This document shows, piece by piece, positions 12,301 through 22,859 of a stretch of 64,000 bases of DNA; the stretch's first letter is position 1, and the number at the start of each line of letters is the position of its first letter. A program made the position numbers and the translations under genes. The stretch is from assembly GCA_025617375.2 (NCBI GenBank), contig JAMYGW020000003.1, positions 2,170,001 to 2,234,000 of the forward strand. The letters run 5' to 3'. This stretch comes from Acarospora socialis. Lineage: Eukaryota > Ascomycota > Lecanoromycetes > Acarosporales > Acarosporaceae. Below the pieces are notes generated by a model. It had not been told where the DNA came from and searched no databases. It saw nothing but the letters and a program-made list of their open reading frames with translations.

Positions 12301-15300
12301 TTACAACAACGGAAGGCAAAGCATCCTTGATTCAAAGCTATTCTGAGCTTGATGCACCTTACCAAGTGGTGGAGAAGCTGTTGAATACCTACCCGGAGGC
12401 CAACCAGCAATTGATCAGTGCCCAAGACGTTCAACATTTCCTGCTGCTTTGTCAACGCCGGGGGCAAAAGCCCGTCCCATTCGTGCCCTCTCTCGACGAG
12501 AACTTTGAGTTCTGGTTCAAGAAGGACTCCCTCTGGCAGTCGGAAGACTTGGAGGCTGTTGTGGACCAGGACGTGGGTAGGACTTGCATCCTTCAAGGCC
12601 CCACTGCTGTCAAATACTCGAATGCTGTCGACGAACCCATCAAAGACATCCTCGATGGAATTCACAATGATCACATCAAAGGTCTTACACAGGATGTTTA
12701 TGGTGGCAACGATGCTGCTATTCCAACTGTCGAGTATTTCGGTGGAGCCCTGCTGTTTGATACAGACGACAAGCTCGATATAGATGGCTTAACGATCGCA
12801 GATGACGGGAGCAAGATCACTTATCGCCTGTCCGCAGCCCTAACCTCGACATTGCCCGAGATTGAGGCATGGTTACGGCTTCTGGCGGGCAAGACCTATT
12901 CTTGGAGGCACGCTTTGTTCACCGCAGAGGTTTTCATACAAGATCATCGATTCCAAACCAACCCGATCAAGAGAATCTTCGCACCGACGAAAGGCATGCT
13001 GGTTGAGATTACGCACCCTAACGAGCCGTCGAAGACAGTTATAAGTGTCATGGAGCCGTCAAGATCAGGCAAACCAACTAAAGTCATCGAGGTCAGCATG
13101 AGTGGTTCCAGAGATATAACCATCAACATGATTGAGGAGAGGACTGCTGAGGGCAAGGCTGTTGCTCTTCCACTCAAGTATACCTATCACCCTGAAACGG
13201 GGTACGCTCCGATCAGGGAAGTCATGGATGGTCGGAATGACCGGATCAAGCAGTTCTATTACCGTATTTGGTTCGGCGATGAGCCGGTGCCTTTTGACAC
13301 CCCAGCCACAAGCACTTTCAACGGTGGTAAAGCAACTGTCACCGCTCAGGCCATTGCAGACTTTGTTCACGCTGTTGGAAATACCGGTGAAGCATTCGTG
13401 GAGAGACCTGGGAAGGAAGTCTTAGCTCCCATGGACTTCGCTATCGTTGTAGGCTGGAAGGCAATCACCAAGCCGATTTTCCCTCGTGCGATTGACGGGG
13501 ATCTTCTAAAACTAGTCCACCTCTCGAACGGCTTCAGGATGTTGCCCGGTGCGGACCCTTTGAAGAAGGGTGACACTGTCGGGACCACTGCTCAAATCAA
13601 TGCCGTCATCAATCAGGATTCTGGAAAGATGGTAGAGGTTTGCGGTACAATCACCAGAGATGGGAAGCCGGTAATGGAAGTCACGAGTCAATTTCTATAC
13701 CGCGGCGCATATTCAGACTATGAAAACACCTTCCAACGCAAATACGAAACTCCCATGCAAGTTCATCTCAATTCTACGAAAGATGTCGCTGTACTCAAAT
13801 CGAAGGACTGGTTCCGTCTTGATGAACTAGATACCGAGCTCCTTGACAAGACATTGACATTCCGTCTTCAGAGTTTAGTCCACTTCAAGAACAAGACAGT
13901 CTTCAGCCATGTCGAAACCGTTGGGCAGGTTCTGTTAGAACTGCCGACTAAGGAAATTATCCAGGTCGCATCAGTGGAATATGAGGCTGGTACTTCGCAC
14001 GGTAATCCCGTCATTGATTATCTACAGCGAAATGGCTCGTCGATCGAACAGCCTGTCAACTTCGAGAACCCCATCCCACTTAATGGTAAAACAGCATTGG
14101 TACTTAGGGCACCTTCAACGAACGAGACGTATGCTCGTGTTTCCGGAGATTATAATCCTATCCATGTCTCGCGTGTCTTTGCGAGTTACGCCAACCTCCC
14201 AGGTACCATCACACACGGCATGTATTCAAGTGCAGCAGTCCGGAGTCTGGTTGAGACATGGGCTGCGGAGAATAATGTCGGACGAGTGCGGAGCTTCCAT
14301 TGCTCTTTGGTGGGAATGGTCCTACCTAACGATGACATCGAAGTTAAGCTACAACACATCGGTATGGTGTCCGGTCGCAAGATCATCAAAGTCGAGGCCA
14401 GCAATAAGGACAGCGAGGAGAAGGTACTTATTGGGGAAGCCGAAGTTGAGCAACCCGTATCATCGTATGTCTTTACGGGTCAAGGTTCGCAAGAGCAAGG
14501 CATGGGAATGGAGTTGTATGCTAGCAGTCCTGTCGCCAAGGAAGTTTGGGACCGCGCCGACAAGCATTTCATGGAGAATTATGGTATGTCTACGTATGGT
14601 TAATCCAGTGAGAGTACGTACTAAAACTAGGACAGGTTTCTCGATAACGAACATTGTCAAGAACAATCCCAAAGAACTTACCATCCATTTTGGTGGACCT
14701 CGTGGCAAGGCCATCAGACAGAATTACATGTCAATGACCTTCGAAACTGTCAACGCCGATGGATCAGTCAAATCGGAAAAGATCTTCAAGGAAGTTGATG
14801 AGCACACTACTTCATACACATACCGATCACCGACTGGTCTTCTGTCTGCCACTCAGTTCACCCAACCTGCCTTGACGCTTATGGAGAAGGCAAGCTTCGA
14901 GGATATGCGGTCAAAGGGTCTCGTTCAGCGTGATAGCAGCTTCGCAGGTCATTCTCTCGGAGAATACTCTGCTCTAGCTGCGCTAGCCGAGGTGATGCCT
15001 ATCGAGAGCTTGGTATCCGTGGTCTTCTACCGCGGTTTGACCATGCAAGTGGCGGTTGAGCGTGACGCGACCGGCCGATCCAACTACTCCATGTGTGCGG
15101 TCAATCCGAGCAGGATATCCAAGACCTTTAACGAGCAAGCTCTACAGTATGTTGTCGAGAACATTGCGGAGGAGACGAAATGGCTACTGGAGATTGTCAA
15201 CTACAACGTTGCCAACATGCAATACGTCTGTGCGGGAGATGTAAGTCACGAAGTCGACCCTGAGTATAAAGCCTACGTGCTAACAGATGATAGCTTCGCG

Positions 15301-15770
15301 CCCTCGACTGCCTGACCAACGTCACCAACTACATCAAAGCCCAAAAAGTCGACATCCAATCCCTCATGCAAACCATGTCCCTCGACGACGTTAAAGCCCA
15401 CCTCGTGGAGATCATCCGCGAATGCGCCAAACAGACCGAAGCCAAACCCAAACCGCTCGACCTCCAGCGCGGCTTCGCCACCATCCCGCTCAAAGGCATC
15501 GACGTCCCCTTCCACAGCACCTTCTTGCGCTCCGGCGTTAAACCCTTCCGGTCCTTCCTCCTCAAGAAGATCAACAAGACGACCATCGATCCCAGCAAGT
15601 TGGTGGGCAAGTATATTCCGAACGTGACAGCCAAGCCATTTGCGCTCACCAAGGAATATTTTGAGGAGGTTTATAAGTTGACGAATAGTCCACGCATCGG
15701 GAACGTGTTGGCGAATTGGGAGAAGTATGAGGAGGGGAGGGGGGAGATGCCGAAGGCGCAGGTGGTTTGA
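9387..15770 (+). CDS. FAS1: Fatty acid synthase beta subunit
   Basis: Beta chain of the type I fatty acid synthase, partner of the divergent FAS2. Exons 9387-14583, 14636-15240 and 15294-15770 give 2092 residues. Both introns are GT-AG (14584-14635 with GTACTAA branch point; 15241-15293). Domains in order: acetyltransferase with Ser287 in TTGHSQGVV; enoyl reductase with an FMN-binding TIM-barrel region ([15 protein letters not shown] near 604; [12 protein letters not shown] near 747); hotdog-fold dehydratase ([17 protein letters not shown] near 1610); and malonyl/palmitoyl transferase with Ser1839 in [13 protein letters not shown]. The start is set at [12 protein letters not shown], the conserved fungal N-terminus as recalled; an in-frame ATG at 9345 would add 14 residues. 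With FAS2 it supplies all activities of the complex, so the locus appears complete and functional. Confidence 0.97.
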
Positions 15771-17110
15771 CGTGTGTTTCTGTGTTAAGAGTTTCATTCT
15801 CAAATACTTAGGAGTTGGGAGAGGTTTTCCTTTTTGAAACCATTAGACTTATCTGTATAATCCCTTCGTTGGCGCTTCGCCATCTTTCCGTTCTCGTACA
15901 TATCCTCACAAGACTACATCATGTCTGTTCATAATTCATTACTTTCTACTATCACAATCTGTTTCTGTTGCCAGCAACACCGCTTGATGAGTCTGAATAT
16001 CAACCTTCACTCCCGACTACGCCATCTCAATTCACTCCTTCACCTTCCCCCCCCAAGGCCCCATCGCATTCAACGCTCCTACCTCGACACCACTCCGCCT
16101 CTCCCCTCTCCCGTCCCATCTCCCTACCCTCAACTCACCTCCCCCCTTTCTTCTCCTCTCCTTCCCTCTAATCCTGCACCCTCCTCCCACCCCCACCCAG
16201 CTCCCAACTCCACTAAAACTAAAACCCCAACCACAACACCACACACCACCAAACCCGACACATCTCTTACCGACGCCGCCGAGTTAGCCGCTGCTGCTAC
16301 CGCTCCTGCGACCTACACATGGCCTGTTAGTCAGTCTTGAGGAGGACCGGAGGGAGAAGAGAGGAGAGAGAAGAGGAGGAAAGAGGCAACATACACCAGC
16401 CGCGGCGCCCGCGACGACGGAGGGGGCCATTGTCGTTTTTTCGTTTCTTGGAATTGATTCCGAATGTGAGGCCAGGGGAGGGGAGAGGAGAAGAGGGAGT
16501 TGTCGAGGCCGAGGAGTGGGAACGCGGATGGTTGGGTGATGGTGGTTGTTTGGATGGTGATGCGTGCGTGTGTGCGTTGAGAGGCACGTTGGGCGGATGG
16601 GTGGGTTCTTGAGAGGATTGGTGAGGGGTTGTGATGATGGTTTGGGTTGCTGCTGTTGGATGGCGGGGATGGAAAGATAATAGGGTAGGGCTCCGTAGGG
16701 TTGTAGATTGTTGTTGCGGGTTTGCGGTCTGTGTGATGATGGATTTTGTTTGGGGGAAGGGGGAAAGGAAGGGCGAGAAGGATCGTTTTATGTTGCGAGG
16801 GGAGAGGTGGGAGAGGTGGTGGGAACTATTGGTGAATGGGTCTGCGATGGGGACGCGGTGCTTGTTGTGGATGTGTTTGGAGTGAAATGATAGCTCTCGT
16901 GTGGTGAATAGGGTGGTGGTGGAGCGCGTGAATGAACGAAGAGTGATTTGCGGCGATGGTGAATTGAGTGACTTGGAACAGAGGATAGTGAAGAGGTCGC
17001 TCCAGGGTGGGACTTAGAAGTTAGGTCTTGGTGAGGGTGGAGGGAGATGTGTTCGTTGCTTGGGTGTCCTTGAGTCACGGGTCTGTTATTCTAGAGGGGA
17101 CGAACGAAGA
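15771..17110. other. FAS1 3' flank and strand-skewed low-complexity region
   Basis: After about 150 bases of FAS1 3' flank, 15990-16330 is strongly C-rich on the + strand and 16340-17050 strongly G-rich. Such skew opens long frames by itself: a Pro/Ser/Thr-rich frame at 15921-16340 (+), and on the - strand frames at 16327-16587 and 16788-17078, plus an ATG-less open stretch of about 680 bases ending near 16327. Part of the - strand reading (GLTFGINSKKRKNDNGPLRR) looks protein-like, so a Ser/Pro-rich basic protein with introns is possible. No start, splice set or family could be fixed, so no gene is called. Confidence 0.4.
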
Positions 17111-17144
17111 TACTTGGGATGCTTCAGCGAGGAGGAGGTTGCGA

Positions 17145-18086
17145 TCACGGGTGGTGGAGAGAGCTATAACAGTGCTCTGGCAATCGTATTTGTGATTTGT
17201 TTTTGGCACTGAAGTGCAGCGGGTCGTCTGTGCGGATGAATTCAGAATGTACTGGTACCGCGTATCTGAATGGGTTATATGATCCAGAAATGATATACGG
17301 ATTGAGATAAGTTAAACTATATGCGTGGGTCTCCCTTGCTCGGAAATCCTCCAGCAATTGATGAATCCCTTCGCCATACGGACCCAGCTCTTCGAAAACA
17401 CGGCAGCTCCGACAGGGTAATGCCGTGGGATTAGAGTGAAGGCGTGGGTCAATCTCCGGTACGCAAAGTCCTTGATGAAGTCGCCGACTCCAGCCTTCAG
17501 GCCTTGCTCGTGCGCAACGGCATCCAAGGCGTCCGCAAGTTGGTGGAGGACAATGTTCCACTTGTTGCTGATGTGCGTGCAAGTGTTCGCCCGTCGCGAC
17601 GTAAACGCAGGGCTCGTACTCCTTCCAGTTTGCGGGCCCGTTTTCTGGGTGGGGAGAGCAGTGTCGACGAGAGGCTGTCTCTATAGGCAGGGGACGGGGA
17701 ATGGCTCACTTGAAGGAGGTTGATTTTCAAGTTGTTGATCACTGCATCGACGCCCATGAGGTTTTCCTAACGCATTGAGAATACCTATGAATCGGTCAAT
17801 GACGTGTTGACACTGCAGGGCTTGATTAGGCCCGTGATAGAGACAATAGGAATGTACGAAGAGAAGGAACATCTGTGTAGTCAGGGCCGGGCCGTTCCAT
17901 TGCAGCAAAGCCACCTTGAGCATGTTCAGCTGAAAGATGTGATCTCCGGCCCATTTGATCTCTCGGCCCGCGCCTCGGTCAATTGTGTTGAAAGCGTCCC
18001 CGATGGCTGCTAGCAGACTTATGAGCTTGGTGATTGAGAGATCTGTCGTGGTGGAGAAGCATTCTACCTGTCGCCGTGGCAATCAT
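17145..18086 (-). CDS. Unrecognised protein, five-exon model
   Basis: Not recognised. A consistent gene model can be assembled: exons 18086-18068, 18009-17785, 17741-17710, 17644-17463 and 17406-17145, with GT-AG introns of 58, 43, 65 and 56 bp whose phases all match, giving 239 residues. The second exon is rich in hydrophobic helical sequence (HIFQLNMLKVALLQWNGPAL; QMFLLFVHSYCLYHG), and the fourth has an amphipathic helix-like run (NKWNIVLHQLADALDAVAHE). Donor sites are weak (GTAGAA, GTATTC, GTGAGC, GTACCG) and the 43-bp intron is near the minimum, so this could also be a decayed gene. Homologous sequence may continue upstream of the chosen ATG (in-frame DSAYREIAKTSGVF). Orientation and model are inferred from splice logic only. 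Confidence 0.35.
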
Positions 18087-19076
18087 GAACACGCCCGAGG
18101 TTTTAGCAATCTCCCGGTAGGCTGAATCGGAACGTTAAAGACTTAAGATACAAGGTCTGTTTAGATGCTGTGAACTAATAGCAGCAATGGGCAGTCTCGT
18201 GACAGAGATATCTTTTGTGATACACTTTAGCAAAGCTATCAATTACCCATGTTTACTGCAACTGGGCGGCTAAAGCAAAGTAAAAACTGCTCCGACTCAC
18301 CTCGTTGCTTAACCTCCCTCTCGCCGCCGCTTCTACCACCACCTCGGCCCCGTCGTCACCCATCCTGGGTGAGTTTCTCATAATTATCTAAGCCACCATC
18401 CAGTAGCTTGTGCACTCTGCATGGAGCTACTGCCATGTCTTCCGCAGTCCTAAATTGTGGCTTGCACAGCAGAGGGTCTAGGCCCTATCATTGATTGGGG
18501 CAGGCCAGCCTCAACCCCTTTCCTTGCCTTACTCGCAGAGGCTCTGCCTCCCTCTCTCCTTATCTTCTCTTCTTTCTCCAACGTAACGTAACCGTCTTCG
18601 GGTGAAACCGCAAAAGGCGAAGACCACATGACGCCTTTCTAGGCTGGTAGAAGGTCATCTGAAGAATTCAAGGCACCTAATGAAGGAGAAGAAGTAATCT
18701 GTTCGAAGACGATGAACCCTCTTTATTGAGCTTACGCAGATACATAGTGATCCAGGATTGGATGCTAACAAATAGTTTGCGCTGAACGCCAGAGACAAAG
18801 AGTGTCCTCGATCCTTTCACATTGCAATTCCCTCACCTTTTTGTTGTCTCATACCGACTTGAACACAGTGAGATTGGTTCTCTATCGTAGTAGTAGAGCA
18901 GTGTTTGATCGGCTTCACTAAATGGAACTGAAATGCTCAACCAATACCAACGCAAAATGTACGAGGAGATTTCGCGTGCTGACGTGGACTGCGCAGGGGG
19001 CGACCACGTTGTGGAGCAAGATGACGTGCAAGGGTGTTCACGCCTTGAACACAACTACAGCCCATGATCCATGTGG
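18087..19076. other. Intergenic, no gene seen
   Basis: About 1 kb between the unrecognised gene and the HET gene. It includes a CT-rich stretch around 18500-18590. A 73-residue open frame on the - strand (18833-19054) is cysteine and serine rich but lacks any family feature and is left out. Confidence 0.5.
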
Positions 19077-20819
19077 CTAACAGCAACAGCAGTCAAAATG
19101 ATAGAACGGCGCCGTACCTGCGACGAGTTCGACTACCCATACCTCTCTTGTATCGCTGCTCGTAGGCCTCGTAGGCTTGATGTCTGGGATCCTTCTAACT
19201 GAGACTGCTATCTCAAATAAAGGAGCTTTGAAGGTAAAATCCCAACCATAGTCGAGATTGCCTCTGTCCATGCGCGAGTCGTAGGAGTGAGAAGGAAGTC
19301 CAGAGATTGTTCGACTCGATGCGTGCGTCCAGTCATTGTTGAAGATTGGATCGTGTATATCTGGCGACCCACGCTTGATAGCCGGCAGCTTCTCAGCCTC
19401 TGCTGCCATCATAGTCGTATCAGGATCATCATCTCCTAGGTTGGGGAAAGTCATGAAGCAAATTGGATGATAAGCAGAATCGAATCCCAGCTTGATCCAT
19501 CCAAAGCCAGCAGGTTGATCACCGTCCCGCAAGCTGAGTCTGATAATTCCAGCCGTGCCAACCTCACCGTCCGGTAACATAAGACGGTCAGCTTCTGCTG
19601 TGTATCGTCTTTTCAGAATCTTGTAATCACTGATATGTGAGTCATAAAAGCCGAGCTTCCGCAACCAGAAGCCAGGATACAGATGCAGCGGCCTCCGCAT
19701 CAAGATTAAATTATCCAGCGAGATTGCGGCTGGTTTCAAAGCGACACTGAACTCCATCAATTTGCCTGCGAGATTGGTCATCAAAACGCTTTTTCCCGAT
19801 CGACTGCTTATTCGAGCAAAGAAGCCATCAGGTAGCTCGGCTATGAGGATAGCACACTTGCCGGCGGCTTTAGCTTTGGTGACGTTCAGTTGAGCCTGGT
19901 ATGTGTGATCCGCATATGGCCTCGTTGGAAGCGAGATAGAAAGGCCAAACTGATTGATGCGAAAGCCTTGTGAACGGCCAATACTGATAACATCGCCACA
20001 CCTCGCGAAGCAGGCCGGCGATGTGGCAAGCAACCCACAAGAGACATGCTTCGCGTCTCTTGTTGAGTCTTCGAGAAGGTCTAGATCCCACACGAAGATC
20101 GACTCGTCCGCCGACTTGGAGATGATTTGTTCTTGTAGGCGAAAGAAAGCTCGTTCTCGCTCACCGTAGATCATAGGCATATTGACATCGAAAAGACCCA
20201 TTAAGCTATATGCTCTGTCCTCAAGTCGCGTCGTCGTGCGCTTGGCAGCCCACGACATCCGCTGTGCGATTGAATAAGCTTGCGGAGGGTTGGTATTCTT
20301 TAACACATCGGTTGGGATCCCGGTCCTGTTAACAAGAACATTGCTGAGGCTGGCTTTGTCGCCCAGATAGTTCCAGCTGCGATCATAGAAGCGGACTCTC
20401 TTTGGAGCGATCAACTCCTGCAGTGTCCAGCCTCTATTGAACCATTCGCTTTCCTTGATTTGGGCGGAGGAAGTGACATCTTGGAGATAGGCGATACAGA
20501 CCTTGGCCATGGAGTACCACCTGTACATTGAATTGATCGCCTCTCCCATCTCGACAGAGTCTGTTTTGTTAATGCAACAAGTGTCCATCCAGAGGAAGTC
20601 GTAGCCTAACGTTTTGGCCAGCGCGCAGGCACCGGTAAACTTTGCGTAGCCGTTTTTGGATTTGACACCTGAATTCATAGACAGGACGTCCACATACAGG
20701 ATCTCGTCATCTCTCCAAGTCCATCTGTGCGAAAGGATGGAGTAGCCATTCTTCAATTTGTGAAGCTCCAAGTCGGGCACCTCATGGAACTTCAAAGACG
20801 TTGTGTTGACGAAACGCAT
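19077..20819 (-). CDS. HET-domain protein (vegetative-incompatibility type)
   Basis: A single uninterrupted frame of 580 residues. The N-terminal HET domain is complete: YSILSHRWTW (residues 27-36), the DFLWMDTCCINKTDSVEMGE block (74-93), YRWYSMAKVCIAYLQDV (99-115) and WFNRGWTLQELIAPKRV (126-142). It is followed by the block usual after HET in this group, LEDRAYSLMGLFDVNMPMIY (199-218) and ERERAFFRLQEQII. The C-terminal half resembles the poorly characterised extension of HET-D/HET-E-like proteins, but there is no NACHT or WD-repeat region, so this is the short type. It ends in an unusual FDCCCC. HET proteins trigger cell death after fusion of unlike hyphae; that role here is inferred from the family. 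There is no sign of frameshift. Confidence 0.9.
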   Translation of the reverse strand: MRFVNTTSLKFHEVPDLELHKLKNGYSILSHRWTWRDDEILYVDVLSMNSGVKSKNGYAKFTGACALAKTLGYDFLWMDTCCINKTDSVEMGEAINSMYRWYSMAKVCIAYLQDVTSSAQIKESEWFNRGWTLQELIAPKRVRFYDRSWNYLGDKASLSNVLVNRTGIPTDVLKNTNPPQAYSIAQRMSWAAKRTTTRLEDRAYSLMGLFDVNMPMIYGERERAFFRLQEQIISKSADESIFVWDLDLLEDSTRDAKHVSCGLLATSPACFARCGDVISIGRSQGFRINQFGLSISLPTRPYADHTYQAQLNVTKAKAAGKCAILIAELPDGFFARISSRSGKSVLMTNLAGKLMEFSVALKPAAISLDNLILMRRPLHLYPGFWLRKLGFYDSHISDYKILKRRYTAEADRLMLPDGEVGTAGIIRLSLRDGDQPAGFGWIKLGFDSAYHPICFMTFPNLGDDDPDTTMMAAEAEKLPAIKRGSPDIHDPIFNNDWTHASSRTISGLPSHSYDSRMDRGNLDYGWDFTFKAPLFEIAVSVRRIPDIKPTRPTSSDTREVWVVELVAGTAPFYHFDCCCC

Positions 20820-21700
20820 ACTGAGAAGACTTGGTACAAGTCGTCTTTGGCAAGATGTCAGTCAGAGGTCGTGTCACATATGCTGAGCACTCGACTCAAG
20901 TCTTGCTTCAGATTGTCTAGAAGTGGAGACTTAGAGAGGCAAAGACAGTAGCTACTGGAACTGCAACACCAACCCGGGACAATGTGTACCTTCCTGAGCA
21001 AAACAATAGCACAGAAGTTCGCAAAGGGTGAGCTAGGATGAGGCACACCCACATGAGGATGAGAACTCAGGTGAGCAAAAGCAGCCTATTAGGATCGTAT
21101 CGAGTTCATGTATCATGTGAATGCTAAGGAGCTAGCTATCAAAAACTCTGCATACATACCTACAAAAGTGCCTTCCTTATCTAGCGATTCAGCCCATAAG
21201 CTCATGACGATGGCAAGGCTGCAAAGCAGCCCGGTGGGACATGCACGACAGCGAGGCCAAGGCTGAGGCTAACCCTATCCATAACACAGCCTCAACGTAG
21301 AGCAGAGAGGTCAATGCAGATTTGCAACATCCTGAAACACCACTGAGACTGTTGACGAATGGTCAAGAAACCTAGTACTTAAATTTAATCCTATTTACGA
21401 AGCACCTGTAAGAGATCATTTCTCAAAATTGAAGATGAAGTGATGTAGTGAAATAGCACCATTCAGAGACCTCTTACCAGTATAGCAGTTACCCCACCAA
21501 AATTTTCCAAACTACAAAGCAGTGCAAAAAGGTTGAAAGCGATCGAATTTTCATGATTCTTGAATTAGTTTGTAGCGTTTCTCGAGCGCTTTATAAATTA
21601 CCACAGGATACGAAAATACAGTGTAAAAAATGAAAATTACACAATATTTCAAGTCAGTTTGGGTTAAAAAGGTCTGGCCTAACCCAACTCGATGACCACC
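20820..21700. other. HET upstream region, no gene seen
   Basis: Contains the HET gene promoter and, from about 21360 to 21690, an AT-richer block ending in an 8-bp inverted repeat (TTGGGTTA ... TAACCCAA, about 21656-21683). No open frame with family features. Confidence 0.45.
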
Positions 21701-21928
21701 CTACCCTTGACAGTATATATTTACTTTCTTGTCTTCCCACCCCTGATATAGTAAATTGATGGAGTTTGGTCGCAAAATGCAAGAATTTTGGTCGTCGCCC
21801 TCACTTATGATACATTCCTCCAGTGGAGACGCCGGGGAGGTCGCCACCGGATGCGCCGAGGATGTGATTGCATACAGAAGAGCTGGCAGAAGCTGTGCGA
21901 GAGCACCGAAAGCCAAGGATGAATACAT
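21701..21928 (-). CDS. Small putative secreted protein
   Basis: A 75-residue frame beginning MYSSLAFGALAQLLPALLYA. This looks like a signal peptide: short start, hydrophobic core of about 16 residues, and a plausible cleavage near SSAHP or VATSP. The mature part is only about 50 residues with three cysteines (residues 39, 50 and 73) and an acidic patch. The start at 21928 is preferred over an in-frame ATG at 22021 because only the shorter form places the hydrophobic segment at the N-terminus. No family is recognised. Small size and an odd cysteine number leave open chance or a missing exon. Confidence 0.4.
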   Translation of the reverse strand: MYSSLAFGALAQLLPALLYAITSSAHPVATSPASPLEECIISEGDDQNSCILRPNSINLLYQGWEDKKVNIYCQG

Positions 21929-22859
21929 GTTGTGCAGAAGACTTCTAGACCTGTAGCTGGGAAGGTTTCGAGATATGGTCAAGGGAGAATGCAAGGTCAA
22001 AACGGTGGGATGATCAGACATTTATGAGACATGAAAACACAATGTCAAGGCCTCCGAGCTTACCTACCCGATTATGTCTGGGCATGAGACCAGACATGCC
22101 TACTCTGAAGAACGGGAGGAAACATCGAGCCGTCCAACATAGACGGAATCCCTCAAGGACATGGAGAATAAACGGAAGGGTTGCTCCCGAAGATGGAGCA
22201 TCAACATAGAACAGATGACGGAAACGTTCCCATTTCAGAGATGTTTTATCAGAACTTGACGAGTCGATTTTCTCTATGCCTGACGCGCAAAAATGGTGTG
22301 TTTATAAGCCTGCCGTCCGGGGAAGAAGCACGTGTGAGATGATGTTGAGATTGGTCGCTCATTGGCATACAACCTACAAAGTGGGAGCATCTTCAAGCCG
22401 AATATCCAAGAGGAGTGTCAAGAATCATAATTGGGCTGTACCTGCAGATCTGTCTGAGTCGGACTGGCACATTTCAACCACCAACCTACCTTAACTGATA
22501 CCCTACTGGAGCAAACACACGGACCTACCCAACAGTCCCAAGAGGCCTTCAATGATCTACCTCGGTGATTGTTATTCATAGCAGCGAAGCTGTAAATAGC
22601 CCGCCAAATACAACAAGTCAAGGTTAACCAGTCACCTTCTAAGCAGGGCGCGACGCAACAAGCCTCGACACCATCGTTTCCACTATACTCTGTGGCATTG
22701 CTTGTACAGCCTTATGATCCCATACTTTTTACGGACGTACCCGTAGACTTCGAATATGACAACCAACACCACAGCTCAAGACACCAATCCTATGAATCCC
22801 AGCCCAACCATGTGAGATGCAACCCAGACATCCGCCCGAAACACAAAGGCTTCCCTCGT
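21929..22859. other. Intergenic, no gene seen
   Basis: Region between the small secreted-protein frame and the ARP9 stop codon. Only short frames without recognisable features (for example 22024-22209 and 22276-22494). Confidence 0.5.

Noticed and set aside
13981-15315. 444-residue frame on the + strand overlapping FAS1
   Set aside because: Out of frame with FAS1 for most of its length; its later part is simply the second FAS1 exon read without splicing.
16327-17078. Two-exon Ser/Pro-rich gene on the - strand
   Set aside because: Open frames here can be explained by strand skew; no convincing start, splice sites or family.
21656-21683. Hairpin TTGGGTTA/TAACCCAA as transposon end
   Set aside because: No matching inverted end or target duplication was found on the other side of the AT-richer block.
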